Below, one piece after another: positions 1-11,011 of a stretch of DNA of 64,000 nt. The first letter of the stretch is position 1; each line of letters starts with the position of its first letter. This DNA is from Pelagomonas calceolata (Eukaryota; Sar; Pelagophyceae; Pelagomonadales; Pelagomonadaceae), in assembly GCA_918797485.1 (NCBI GenBank), contig CAKKNE010000006.1, forward strand, positions 3,348,001 through 3,412,000, read 5' to 3'. The position numbers were made by a program, and so were the translations under genes. Under the pieces are notes generated by a model, which was given only the letters and a program-made list of their open reading frames with translations, did not search any database and was not told the origin of the DNA.

Positions 1-648
1 GAGCCGGTCGAGGCGGACGGTGGCGACCTGTGTGGAAACCAACCAGTGCGTCGGGTGCACCCGACAATTCTTCACTAAGTCATTCCTCGGCGATGACGCT
101 GCCGTGCTGGCTCCGTCGAGCGGTGAGGAACCGGCACCGCCACGCCATCGAGCACGCGCAACGCGCCGTAAAATTTTGATTTCCACACAGGTGGCGACAT
201 TTTCGTTCGGGCGGAACAACGCAGTGTCCGAGGCTGTGTGGAAATCAACCAGTGCGTCGGGTGCAATTCTTCACTAAGTCATTTCCCGGCGATGACGCGG
301 CCATCCTGGCTCGGTCGAGCGGTGAGGAACCGGCATCACCACGCCATCGAGCAGGCGGCGCGTCGATGGCGTGGAGGTCGACGCGAAGATTCAGCACGAA
401 CGCGCCGTAAAATTTTGATTTCCACACACAGGTCCGAGGCCTTCTCGCGGGGCATGCGCTTCCGCACGGACATGCTCTTCAACGGCAGCATCTGCGGCGC
501 GCAGCGCGACAAGAATGGGGATCCGGACTTCGGCGCGCCGTGCGCGTTCGACGCCGTCCGCGAGGACCTGGCGCGGCGGCCGCTGCGGGGCGTGCCGGAC
601 GGGAGGCCGTTCCTCGAGGCCCGCCGGGACCTGGCTCGGAGGCGATGA
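1..648 (+). CDS. 3' end of an unrecognised protein, partial, with two introner introns
   Basis: The gene enters from the left edge and ends at TGA 646-648. Three exons give one open frame: up to 19, 191-225 and 432-648. The introns (20-190 and 226-431) each consist of an 8-bp target repeat plus an introner. The spliced tail reads about 90 residues, including FGRNNAVSEAFSRGMRFRTD, then a Pro/Arg-rich end. I do not recognise the family; the aromatic and Asn/Asp-containing middle suggests a folded domain cut by the window edge. It converges on the ABC transporter gene, whose stop lies 53 bases away on the other strand. The frame is supported because both exon joins restore an uninterrupted reading frame; the product is unknown. 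Confidence 0.6.
28..190 (+). mobile_element. Introner copy A (subfamily I)
   Basis: 163-bp element starting CTGTGTGGAAA and ending TTGATTTCCACACAG, with terminal inverted repeats (one mismatch in the left arm). It is flanked by perfect 8-bp direct repeats GTGGCGAC (20-27 and 191-198). The host intron is 20-190: the donor GT is the start of the left repeat and the acceptor AG is the last two bases of the element. It carries the subfamily I interior (GTCGGGTGCACCCGAC palindrome, later CGCGCCGTAAAATTTT). No coding capacity, so a non-autonomous DNA element. Confidence 0.93.
234..431 (+). mobile_element. Introner copy B (subfamily I)
   Basis: 198-bp element, the longest in the window, with the same termini; the right end has an extra CA (CCACACACAG). 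Perfect 8-bp direct repeats GTCCGAGG at 226-233 and 432-439. The host intron is 226-431 in the plus-strand gene. It has the full subfamily I interior in the same orientation as copy A, about 40 bp beyond that copy, with an additional CGTCGATGGCGTGGAGG block. Confidence 0.93.
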
Positions 649-701
649 CACGAGTAATTACCATCGGATGGACCATTGCGGGGCGGGCGGAGGCGAAGCG
701 A

Positions 702-3700
702 CTACGCGGGCGCGACCGCGCCGGTGCGGCTCGGCGCCCGCAGGCACCACACCGCGCACGGGTGGCAGAACATCGTCCAGCCCATCAGGCTAATTCCCAC
801 GAGTAGGCCCATCGGCGAGTAATAGAACCTGTGTGGAAATCAAATTTTTACGGCGCGTTCGTGGCCGTCGAGTCATCGACGCGACGCCGGCTCGATGGCG
901 TGGCGATGCCGGTTCCTCGCCGCTCGACCGAGCCAGGACGGCCGCGTCATCGCCGGGAAATGACTTAGTGAAGAATTGTCGGGTGCACCCGACGCACTGG
1001 TTGATTTCCACACAGAGTAGAACATCGTGGGGGCCTTGAACCAGTAGTCGTGCCTGCCGCATCTCCGCAAGTGCCCCTTCGATTCGTGATGCTCCCACCA
1101 AACGCACGTGTCAAAGCGTTGTGGTACAAGAGCGGAGACCATCCAGAGGCCGGTAAAGAAGAAAAACCAAGCGAAACTGTGGAAGCACAGATTATCCCAC
1201 GCGAACCGCGTGCAGCCGCAACTCGTCGCCTCGGAGAAGACCACCTTATCGAGTTCCTTCTGCGCGTCGTCGTCGGCCTCGGCCTGGAGCATCTCGGCGA
1301 TCTCCCGGCCGAGCCGCGACTGCGCCAGACCCTCCTCGCCGCCGGCAATCCTCAAAAACACCTTCTCCATCGTCGCGCGCGCGAGCGAAAAGTCGATCAC
1401 GCCGAGCCGCGCGCAAGCGTCGTCGTCGAACGCGCGGAACGCGAGCGCCGGCGTCCGCCGCGGGTCGACGCCCGCGAGCTCGAGCGTCGCAATGTCCGCG
1501 TCCGCGGCGGCGACGTCGACGTCCGGCGACGAAAAGGCCTCGCGCGCGAACGCCACGAGGTCCGCAACGTGCGCGTCGTCCCGCGTCTCCAGGCGGCACG
1601 AGATCTCGTAGCCCGCCGCGTAGCGCTCCTTGAGCTCCTGCGGCGTCCCGATGCAGCGCATGGTGCCCTTGACCATGATGCCGAGGCGGTCGCAGAGGAG
1701 ATCAGCCTCGCCCATCGAGTGTGTCGTCAGGACGACGGCGCGGCCCTTCATAGTGACCTTGATGAGGTCCCAGAGATTCCTTTGCGCTCCTGGATCCAGG
1801 CCCGACGACGGCTCGTCCAGCAACACCACCGAGGGGCCGCCGACCAGCGCCACCGCGACCGCCAGCTTGCGCTTCATGCCCCCCGACAGGCGGCCGGCCG
1901 CTTTGTCGGCGTGGTCGGACAGGCCGACGACGGCGAGCGCTTGCTCCGCGGCGTGGCGCGCGTCTCCTTCGATGTCGACGCCCCGGAGCCGCGCGAAGAG
2001 ACTCAGATGGTCTCGGCCTGTGTGGAAATCAACCAGTAATTCTTCACTATCGAGCAGGCGTCACGTCGATGGCGTGGAGGACGACGCGATGATTCAGCAC
2101 GAACGCGCCGTAAAATTTGATTTCCACACAGGTCTCGGCAGCTCAGGTGGTCCCAGAGGACGTTCTTCTGGTTGACGACCTGTGTGGAAATCAAAATTAT
2201 GGCGTGGCGATGCCGTTTCCTCGCCGCTCGACCGAGCCAGGTCGGCCGCGTCGTCGCCGAGAAAAAAATCTTCGTGAAGAATTGTCGGGTGCACCCGACA
2301 CACTGGTTGATTTCCACACAGTTGACGACGCCGAGCGACCGCGCTGCGCGTTCGAAGTCCTGTGTGGAAATCAAATTTCGGGCGCCCCACGCCATCGACG
2401 CGATATTTTCTCCGTAGCTGCGTCTGCTCGATGGCGTGAAAGTCAGCCTAACTCACTGGTTGATTTCCACACAGCTCTTGACGGCCAGCACGCTCTTCCC
2501 CGCGACCCTGGCGTCGCCGGACGTCGGTTCGACGGCGCGGCAGATCATCGACACGGTCGTTGTCTTTCCGGCGCCGTTCGCGCCTAGTAAACCAAAAACC
2601 TGGCCCGTCGGCACGCCGAACGCCGCGCACTGGACGGACTCGACGGCCGCACCGCCGAAGAATCGCGGCGGATATATCTTCCGCAGCTCCGAGACGACGA
2701 GGCCGTCGCGGTCCGCTGACTTGATGTCTCGCACGAGCGGCGGCGGGTACGGGTCGTCGCCCGGCGGCACGTTCCGCAGCATGGCGACGGTGTCGCGCAC
2801 GGCGGCGGAAAACCTCGTCGGCGGCGGCCGCGACGGCGGCGCTTCCTCCTCCGGCTCGTCTACCACAATCTGGAAGTCGTCTTCGTTCGTCGACAGGGCG
2901 TCGCCCGCGCTCGCGGCGTCGCCCGCGCCGGTGAGTGCCGCGACGCGCGCGCGCTCCGCGGCGACGTCGTCGGGCATCGCGTTCGCGCGCACCTTGGAGA
3001 CCCGCGTCTTCACCCAGGCGAGCGGGCGCAGGGCCCGTTGATCTTTAAAGAAGACTATTCCTTCATAAAGTATGATGTGGAAAAAGGCGAAGATCACGGC
3101 CGCCCAGCCGCTCGGTAAAGGCGGGTCCGCGCGCTGCCGCGAAAGGGGCCCGTCGCCCGACGCCTCGAGAAATCCCCTGCGCTTCAGCTGCGGGTGGAAA
3201 GCCACCTTGCAGACCTGGACCGCCAGGTTGCCGAACGGCGTTGCGATCGATGCAAGCCACCCGAACTTACAGGAGATATCCTGGTATAGGAGCTGGTTGG
3301 GGTTGCTTGTTGTGACCACCCACCAAAGTCCTGCGAGCCCGGCCGGTGCCGCGCCGCCCACGAAAGCGATGAAAATGGGCGTCGACGCGACCGCAATGAG
3401 CGGCGAGTCGAACGTCGTCGTCGCGAAGTGCGAGAAGCTCACGATCCCCGCGCTGCAGAGCGGCAGTAAAATCCACAACCACGGCCAGCGCTCCATCCAG
3501 CGGCGGACGACGAACTTCGTGGCGTTCTGCCAGGCCCCGGCCCCGATGCCGCGGTCCCAGATGCTGTCGCAGTACCACTGCGTGATGGTATCGTAGGAAT
3601 CGGAGCTCCAAATACCGTTCTGGTCTTCTTGAAAGCCCCCCGGGTACCGGTCGTGGAAGGCGGTTGCTAGCGACGTGGCGGTCGCGTTGTAGGGCCCGAG

Positions 3701-6700
3701 GTCGAGATCCCCCTTCCGAGCGGCCGCGTGGAGCTGCGCGTAGGTCGGCGCGCTGCTACATAACCGCTTGCGATATGCCATGCGCGTCGCCGCTAACATA
3801 AAAACGACGCAGACCGAGCCGCCCACGAGTACCAGCGCGTCGCCGAGCCAGTTTCCCAGCCAGTACGTGAAGGTGTCGAGGCCCGAGACCGCCAGCAGAT
3901 TCCGCAGACCCCTGGCGCGCTCGCGGACGTAGGGCTCCACCACGAAGCCCGCCACAAGGAAGTAGGCGCCCACCAGGACCCCGGCGACGAGTACGTTGTA
4001 GCCCTCCGCCCACTTGCTTCCGAAGCGCGGGACCTTCTTCCTTCTGCCCATGGTTCCGCGCACGACCAGCGGCATCGCCGCCGCCGCCACTTGGAGGAGC
4101 ACCAGGATCGTTCCATGTATCCCGGCGGAACAAAACGCCGAGGCGAAGACGGAGCCCAAAACTTCCACGACGAGGCCAACAAAGAACCCGGCGACGCCGC
4201 CGGCGGTCCGCGCTCGCGCGCGGCGGCCCGCCGCGCTCGCGGCCATGCGCCGAAACGTCTTCTTGTCCACTTGCCAGCCCACAATCCAGCCCACACTCCA
4301 CCCCGTCCCCGCACCCGCGATCGCACCAAAGACCGATGTTGGAGAACCAAAGTACGGCCGGAGCCCGGCCTCGAGGCCTACGGCGATCGCCGTGGCCACC
4401 AGCGACGTCAGCCCCCGCGCCAGGGACTCCCACCATTCGGTTTTCACGAGGACACATGTCATCCCCACGAAGGCGCCTACGACACCGCCGGCGACCGCGC
4501 ATGGCGCCGACACCGAACTTTTGAAACAGTAGTATCGCACGCCGCATTCCAGCGCCGCCAACAAAAAAACGAATGCTGAAAAAGCGACGGAGGTCGCGAA
4601 CCACAAACCCAGGCCGAGCCAGCCGCCTCCCTGCACGCCCACGGCCACGCCGAGGGTCGGCGCCCCGGCCAGCGCCGCGACCAGGACGGCAAATTTCGTG
4701 GGTACCGTGAAGGTCGTGTGGTCTTTGCTTGCGCGCGCCCGCGCCACCGCTTGCTTGAGCCCGCCGGGCACCGCCGCGCCGCCGAGGACGAACTTTTTGA
4801 TCCACACGAGGTCGTCTCTTATTTGCTGGAGCCTGTGTGGGAATCAAGAGGTGAGTCGAGGTCACTTTGATCTGTCTGCACCGCTGGGAGCCGAAACTGG
4901 ACCACGGCCGCGACGAGCCTCCCCGCCGGCACCGGCTCGCCTGGCGCCGACGGCAGCAAGGCCCCGCCAACCAACGTCTCTGCCTCCACGGGCGCCGCCG
5001 CGCCCTCGACCTGCTCGCCGACGGCTATGAACACGTCCTCGAGCGACGTCGCCGTCACCGAAACGTCGACGAGGCCCAAGCCGTCGGCCTCGGCCTCCAG
5101 CCCCTCAAAGAGAGCTGCGACGCGTGCCCTGGGTGCGTGGACGGTGTACGTCGTCGTGACGTCGCGCGCGGAGTCTTCGAGGAGGGGGGCCTCGGCGTTC
5201 GCCCAGTTCCGCGACGCGGAGAAGCTCGTGCCACGGGTCGCGTTCAGGAGAGGACTCTTAAATGATGACGAAAAGCTCTTCGGCGTCGACCCGAGCAGCG
5301 GGTTCGCGGCGTCCGTTTCGGTCGCCCGGCGGAGGTCCTCCTCGAGCTTCGAGGCCGCCGCCAGCTTGGCTCCGGGCACGTGCTGCGCAAAAATCCCTTT
5401 AAGTTGATCGCGCGCCGCGGCAGTCGTCGTCACCGCCACGTGGAGGCCGCCGGTCGACGTGTCCGCGCCGCCCTCGGCCTTGGCTCGAGCCTCGGCCGCC
5501 TCCCGCTCCAGACGAGCCTTCTCCGCGGCTAATCGTTCCCGCTCCTCGGCCCCGGCCGCGGCCATGCGTTCCGCTAACGCTTTGGCCTCCGCCTCCTTCC
5601 GCCTCGCCTCCTCCTCCGCCGCCTTGCGGCGAGCGGCGACCTCTGCGTCGTCGCCCCCGCCGAAGTGCCGCTTCAGGAAAGAGAGAGTGCCGCAGCACGT
5701 CACGCTCCCGGCCGCCATGATCGCCACCCGGTCCGCCAATGCTTCGGCCTCCTCCATGTGGTGCGTCGTGAGGAGCACCGACCGGTCGACGCGGACGTCC
5801 CGCAGCAGGGTCCAGACCTCGCGCCGCGCCACGGGGTCCATCCCCGCCGTCGGCTCGTCGAGGACCACGAGCCTGGACCCGCCGGTCAGCGCCGCGGCCA
5901 TCATCACCTTGCGCTTCTGGCCGCCCGAGAGCTTGAGCGGAAACCCCTCGGCCATTTCCGCGAGGCGGAAGAGCTCCAGCAGGCCAGTCGCCTCGTTCTC
6001 CGCTCTAGCTTCCTCGACGCCCTTGAGCCGTGAGTAGAAAATGAGGTGCTCCCGGAGCGTGAGCTGAGGGAACAGCGCGTCGTGCTGCGGGCAGAAGCCG
6101 AGGAGCTGGCGGAGCCGGTCGAGGCCGTCTGCTTCAGCTAAGGGGCCAAGCGTTCGTATACCAAAGAAACTTGCGCTGCCGCCGTCGGGCGCCATCGCAC
6201 CAGTCATCATGGACATGGTGGTCGTCTTGCCCGCGCCGTTGTGACCCAGCAGGCAGAAGATCTCCGAGTCGCGAATCGCAAACGTCGCGTCGGATACGGC
6301 GACCTTCTTCCCGAAGGCCTTCCGGAGGCCTCTTACCTGGACCGGCGCGTCGGCGCTTTCATCGTTCTCGAACCACTCGTCGTGGTCCACGAGCGGCGCC
6401 TTCTCCACGACCTCGTCCGGCGGCGGCGGTCGCCAGTACGCCTTCCGGATGCAAAAGAGCAGGTCCTTGCCCTTGCCCCGCGCCGCCGACGTCGAGACCT
6501 GGATCACGTACCACAGGACGGCCGCCCACAGCGCCACGGACACCATCAGCATGCAGTAGACCCCGGCCGTCCACGCGGACTCGGGCCGCCAGCCCCGATC
6601 CTCAGTCTTCTCGTACCAGAAGGGCCAAACGTCCTCGCACATGAGGTGCTCGTCGGCGCAGGGCGCCGCCGTCAGCGCCTGGCTCTGCAGATACTGCTCG

Positions 6701-9700
6701 AAAGCCTCGAGCCGCGGCCCCGGGGCTTTTTCCCAGCACTCTTTTCTACACTGCTTGCACGGGTAGCGCTCCCCCACAAAGCCGTCGGCGACGAGCCGGC
6801 ACCGCCAGCCCGCTCGCTTTCCCGTCGGGCTGAACGAGTCCACCAACAAATCGTAGGCGAACTGCGGCAGGAAAGCCGCGCCGGCGAAGTGCGCGCGCGG
6901 CCGCGCCCGCAGGGTCCAGTGCGTTCGGAGCCGGCCGCCACCGTGACGGTTCCAGGTCCGGAGCGGGTTCCAGGCGAGGTAGCACCCGTGCAGGGCCGCG
7001 TGCAACAGGGGCGGGAACCCCGCCGCGGCGATCTGCGACCGAAGGAGGCACGTGACCACCACGAAGGTCTGGAGGGTGAGCGCCAGCAGGAAGAGCCAGT
7101 GGAGGGCGAAGAGCTCGAGGAACGCGGCGACCTCGAAACTCTTGCCGGCGCGCCGGAAGAGGCCCGGCGCGGCGCCCGCGGCGATCGCGACGGCGACGCC
7201 GCCGCCGACGGCGACGCCCTCGACCAAAAAGGATGCGAGCCAGTAGGCCGCGTCGGCGCCGCCCGCCGCGCGCGTCGCCTCGCGCGTGCCTTGCGCGACG
7301 TCCCCCACCAACGCCGAGGCGACGACCTGGACCCACGGGAAGAAGAAGAACTGGAACACTTTGAGCTCGAGGTCGCCGTGGATCGTGTCGAAGCCTGCGC
7401 TCGCTTTGGTGCTCCGCTGTTTTCGATTTCGTTCCCTGGTGTCGTACAGTAACCACAGGACGCCGACGCCGAGGAGCGGGACGAATACTTGCTTGGCCAG
7501 GGCGCCCGTCGTGCGCTTTTTTATAATCCACGCCTTGCGCACGAGGAGCGCGGTGCGTTCCGTGAGCGACGGCGGCTCGGCGGCGTGTTTCGGCGCGGCG
7601 CCGTCGGCGCCCGCGGGCGCCGCCTCCGCGAGCGAGAAGAGCTGGCCCCTTTGGACGCCCTCCGGCACCTTGACCTTGATGCCGTCGGGGCGGGTCACGA
7701 TCGTGCCCGGCGGGCCCGGCGCCACGACCCAGGGGACCGTCTGCTCCGTCCCGTCCTCCGCGGTGTAGACGGCCGCGGGCGGCCGCTTGACCAGGAGTCG
7801 CCGCCAAAATTCGCCGCAGCGGCCACAGCAGCCACAGTAGAGGCAGCGGCCGAGGCGGGCCGTCCCCTTCTTCGGGCCCTTGTCCGCGAGCGGCGCGGCG
7901 ACGGCCCGCTTCCTAAGCGACGCGACGCCGGCCGAGAGCTTTTCCAGAAGCGCGACGACGGCTTGCTTGTTCTTAAGCGACGCGACGCGCGGCGCGACGT
8001 GGCGTCTGAAAAGCGCCGCGACGCCGGCCGAGAGCTTCTCCACCCGAGGCGCGACGTGGCGTCTGAACCAGGGGCGCCGCTCGCAGAACTTCTCGTAGCG
8101 CGCGCGCGCCTCGTCGCGGAACACGATCAGCAGCCCGCCGAAGAACAGGAAGAAAAAGAGCGGCGCGGCGCCCGCCCCTAATTGCCAGCTGAGCGTCGAC
8201 ACGAGCACTATGGGAACGATCGTGGCCGGAACCACTCCGGGCCGGCGTCGCAGCAGCGCCGGCAGGGTGCACAACAACTCGAGCCAGCCGCCGCAGCAGA
8301 CGAAGTAGCAGTAGCGGGCCCCGACCCCGTCCTCTATCTGCCGATTGACCCAGTTCCGTAAGCGTTGGAGGTGCGCGTATCCAAGGCACGCCGGCTGCGA
8401 GACGCAGCACGCCGCCGCGACGCCGACGACGTAGATGAGGCCGACGCCCAGCCACGCGACGATTTGTCTGGCCGTGACCCAAGTTACAATGTGGGGGTCG
8501 TAGAGTATACGATAAAACCCCTCGTGGGCATTCCAACGCGCCGCGGCCGCCCGCGACGCGAAGCCGCAGGCGTCCGGAATCGCGTCGCCGCCGCCCTTGT
8601 CGGGCCACTTCTTCACGGCGGCCCTGAGCTTCTCGAAGAGGACGGGGTCGTGGCCGAGCTCGGCGCACGTCTTCCCGCAGGTCCCGAGGCAGCCGCCGTG
8701 GAACTCGCGCGCCGCGGCCCGCGCGCACGCGTCGGCCGCCGCGGTCGTCGGCGCCGCGTCCAGGCCCCGCCAGCGGCGGGGCGCGCGCGTCGAGGCCCAG
8801 AAGTTGTCCCACGGGTGGCCCCAGTTCGGGTCGGTGTTGGCGTAGTGGCCGTCCCTGTACAGCCACGCCTCGTCCCAGGCCTTGCCCCCCGCGAGCTGCG
8901 CGTGGAAGAAGTCGCCGTCCGCGGTGACCACGCCGCAGGCCCGGATGCGCTGGCGCTCGCCCACGCGCCGGTTCTTCCGCGAGGCCGGCCAGGGCTCCTG
9001 CTCCCGCAGGTCGGCCCGGAACCAGTTGCGGACGCAGGCGTTGTCGCCGAGTCTTTCCTTGTACTCCCACGACCAGAGGCGGTCCCACCAGCGCCACGAA
9101 TCCTCGCGGACGTAGTAGAGCGCGCCGGACGCCGGGTCGCACCGCAGGCCGTCGCAGGCGTAGGGCTCGCCCCTAAAGTCGCAGGGGGGCGTGCGGGCGT
9201 GCTCGCCGTCGTAGTCCATGGTGCCAAAATACTTCAAGAGGACGTCGCACCGCCGGGGACCGCTGCGGTGGAAGCATTCCGGCGCGGGCGCGACGCATTT
9301 CGCGTCGTCGGAAGTCCCGTTCGTGCAGCACGCGCCGACGCCGGGGACGAAGTCCACGCCCGCCAGCGTGTGGTCGTCGGCGCAGTACCGGGACTGCGGC
9401 CCAAAAATGCGGGTCCGTTCCCAGAAGGGAGTCTCGTAATGCATGCCGTAGCAGTCCTCCTTGATCGTAAACCCGCTGTGTTCATCCAAAGGATCCCAAA
9501 AACGATCCACGGCGGCGCCCCCGGGCATCATCCCGCGGCACGCGTCGTCGACGCAGTCGGCGCGGGGCGACGGCCGCGCGAAGCACGCCGCCGGCGCGTC
9601 CGCCTTCGGCCGGCAGGTCGTCTCGCGGAACCACTCCTCGCGGTCCGGCTCCTCCCCCCAATCCTCCCCCCAGTGCGCCTCGCAAAAGTGCTGAGAGCAG

Positions 9701-10650
9701 GCCTCTCCTGCAAGGTAGACCGTCCGACACGTGGAGGTGCCGTCGCCATCGTCGGCGGGTTTATCTCCGCACTCGGCTTCGCAGCAGTCGCGCCACTCCA
9801 CCGGGCGCCGCCCCTCGTTCGCGTGGGCCTCCCAGCAGATGCCTTCGGCGTCCACGTCCGCGGCCGTCGTCAGGTTGTCGACGGCGCCCTCGCAGCACGT
9901 GAAGACGCAGGGCGCGTCGCCCGCCACGACCGTGTACCCGTCCGCGCACGCGGCGGTCTCGTTCGGCCCCGCGCAGCAGGCGCCGGCCTCGGTGGCCAAG
10001 GTGCCCCAACTGCTCCCCGCGAGCGGCGGGTCGTCGAGGCCCTTGTGCACGCTGCACTCGAAGTCCCGGAGCGCGCCGTCGTGGCCCGTCGGCCCGGGAC
10101 CGCAGTGCTCGTTGAAGTTGCCCGTCCGCCACGCGCCGTCGCACTTGCAGTCGCTGTTCCAGTCGCAGCAGTCGTGCTGCTGGCCGCAGTCGTGGTAGCC
10201 GACGGGGCACCAACCGTGGGGCTTGGACGCGTTCTCGTGGTACGCGAGGCTGCAGTCCACGTTCGCAGGCAAATCTGAATTGCACGGTCGGTACTTTTTT
10301 CCATTTGTCTTCCCACGTTCCCGACGCAAGCACGACGGGGCTCGAAAGCGTTCGCACTGGTCGTCGCAGGCGCAGTCCGCGTCGCGGTCGCAGCAATCGC
10401 CGCACTCGTAGTAGCCTTCGGGGCACTTGGGCGTGCGCCAGGCGTGGTCGTAGGCGTCGCCGCCGTGGCCGTCGCAGTTGCAGTCCGCGTCCTCGTCGCA
10501 GCAGCTGGCGCACGTGTAGTAGCCCGCGGCGCAGATCGGCGCCGCGCTCGCGTTTCGCGGTTCGACGCGGCACTGCGTGTTGTCGCAGACGAAGGGCGGC
10601 TCGGGCAGCGCCCCGTAGGCGGCGGCCAGGCCCGCGAGCCGCCGGAGCAT
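702..10650 (-). CDS. Giant ABCA-type (full-length) ABC transporter with Cys-rich N-terminus
   Basis: Six exons by splice-site reading: 10650-4898, 4832-2483, 2359-2330, 2179-2140, 2017-1024, 828-702, giving about 3097 aa. The N-terminus looks secretory and is followed by three Cys modules (about residues 40-59, 76-95, 148-170; pattern GY[YH]xC...CCDxDxDCxC) and a long Cys-rich luminal region. Membrane segments follow, then nucleotide-binding domain 1 (Walker A GHNGAGKTTT near residue 1468, signature LSGGQKRK, LDEPTAGMD, TTHHMEE) and a charged coiled-coil-like linker rich in Ala/Glu/Arg. A second membrane half leads to domain 2 (GANGAGKTTT, LSGGMKRK, LDEPSSGLDP). Domain order and the LSGGM variant fit subfamily A lipid exporters. 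Two extra hydrophobic segments lie after domain 2. Three introners sit within 460 bp inside domain 2 and split it into exons of 30 and 40 nt. The start at 10650 is chosen for its signal-like sequence; an in-frame ATG lies upstream. Substrate unknown. Confidence 0.88.
829..1015 (-). mobile_element. Introner copy C (subfamily I)
   Basis: 187-bp element, CTGTGTGGAAATCAA at the left and its exact inverse at the right. Flanks AATAGAAC (821-828) and AGTAGAAC (1016-1023) match at 7 of 8. On the transcript strand the intron is 1023-829, donor GTTCTACT from the flanking repeat and acceptor CACACAG. It separates the last two exons of the ABC transporter; splicing restores the phase-2 codon joining PTM to FYYSPMG. 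Confidence 0.93.
2018..2131 (-). mobile_element. Introner copy D (subfamily I, internally deleted, reverse orientation)
   Basis: 114-bp element with intact 15-bp terminal repeats and perfect flanks GTCTCGGC (2010-2017, 2132-2139). Most of the central subfamily I sequence is missing. Relative to the host transcript it is inserted in the opposite orientation from the other ABC-gene copies. On the transcript strand the target repeat is GCCGAGAC, so exact restoration of the frame needs a GC donor at 2139 and the usual CACACAG acceptor at 2018. Confidence 0.9.
2180..2321 (-). mobile_element. Introner copy E (subfamily I)
   Basis: 142-bp element with both terminal repeats and perfect 8-bp flanks TTGACGAC (2172-2179 and 2322-2329). 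The transcript-strand intron is 2329-2180 with donor GTCGTCAA from the flank. Splicing joins RSLG to VVNQKNVLWDHLS, which aligns with the Q-loop region of an ABC nucleotide-binding domain. Confidence 0.93.
2360..2474 (-). mobile_element. Introner copy F (subfamily II)
   Basis: 115-bp element with full terminal repeats but an interior of the second type (GAGTTAGG near one end, GGCGCCCGAAATTTGATTTCC at the other). The flanks GTCAAGAG and GACTTCGA on the transcript strand no longer match, so the insertion looks older. Intron 2482-2360 joins KSVLA to DFERAARSLG in frame. Confidence 0.85.
4833..4897 (-). other. Spliceosomal intron, probably a decayed introner
   Basis: 65-nt intron of the ABC transporter. 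Only the 3' terminal repeat is recognisable (TTGATTCCCACACAG on the transcript strand). The donor placed at 4897 (CA/GTTTCGG) is the one that joins AAVVQ to LQQIRDDLVWIKK in frame; other GT sites nearby break the frame. Confidence 0.6.
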
Positions 10651-11011
10651 CGCGTGCCCCAAAGAGTTTTTCACAGTGTGCTGGAATCGATGGGGCAGCA
10701 GCGCTGGCTCTGATTGCTCGGCGCTGCCTGCCTGCCTTGCAAATGCAGCAAAGATCTTCACAAAGGCGCTGGATTGGTGGGGCAGCGCTGATTAGATAGC
10801 TGCCCCGGCGCCGGAGCTCTGGGCGCTGCTGGTTTGCAAATGCAAATCTAGTGGGCAGCCCTAGAGGTGGGTGACATAAAACGCGCCTCTTCTCTCCTAG
10901 ATTTCCCACGGTACGACCTCTCCGGAACTGCAACTTATTTAGGCGAGGCGGCCACGATCGCCGCGAGGCGCCCGCCCGACGATACCACCACACTATTACC
11001 ACACTATAATA
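10651..11011. other. Intergenic spacer upstream of the ABC transporter
   Basis: No gene is supported here. It contains repeated GCAGCGCTGG-like and TTGCAAATGCA words and the CTAG dyad at 10848-10864. It separates the 5' end of the ABC gene from the 3' end of the histidine phosphatase gene, also on the minus strand. Confidence 0.5.
10848..10864. promoter_or_regulatory. CTAG dyad, weak copy
   Basis: CTAGTGGGCAGCCCTAG lies about 200 bp upstream of the ABC transporter start. It keeps the outer CTAG arms of the dispersed dyad but not the TGTAAGACA-type core, so membership in the motif family is tentative. Confidence 0.3.

Noticed and set aside
28-2474. Repeated units resembling a CRISPR array
   Set aside because: Repeats are inverted-repeat pairs at irregular spacing with 8-bp target duplications in a eukaryotic gene; no cas genes.
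3756-4970. 404-codon minus-strand frame overlapping the ABC gene
   Set aside because: Same strand, other phase; it crosses the 4833-4897 intron without a domain, whereas the spliced ABC frame keeps membrane helices.
8365-10278. 637-codon plus-strand open frame
   Set aside because: Antisense to the Cys-rich part of the ABC transporter; Arg/Ala/Val-rich text with no domain, explained by GC-rich sequence lacking stops.
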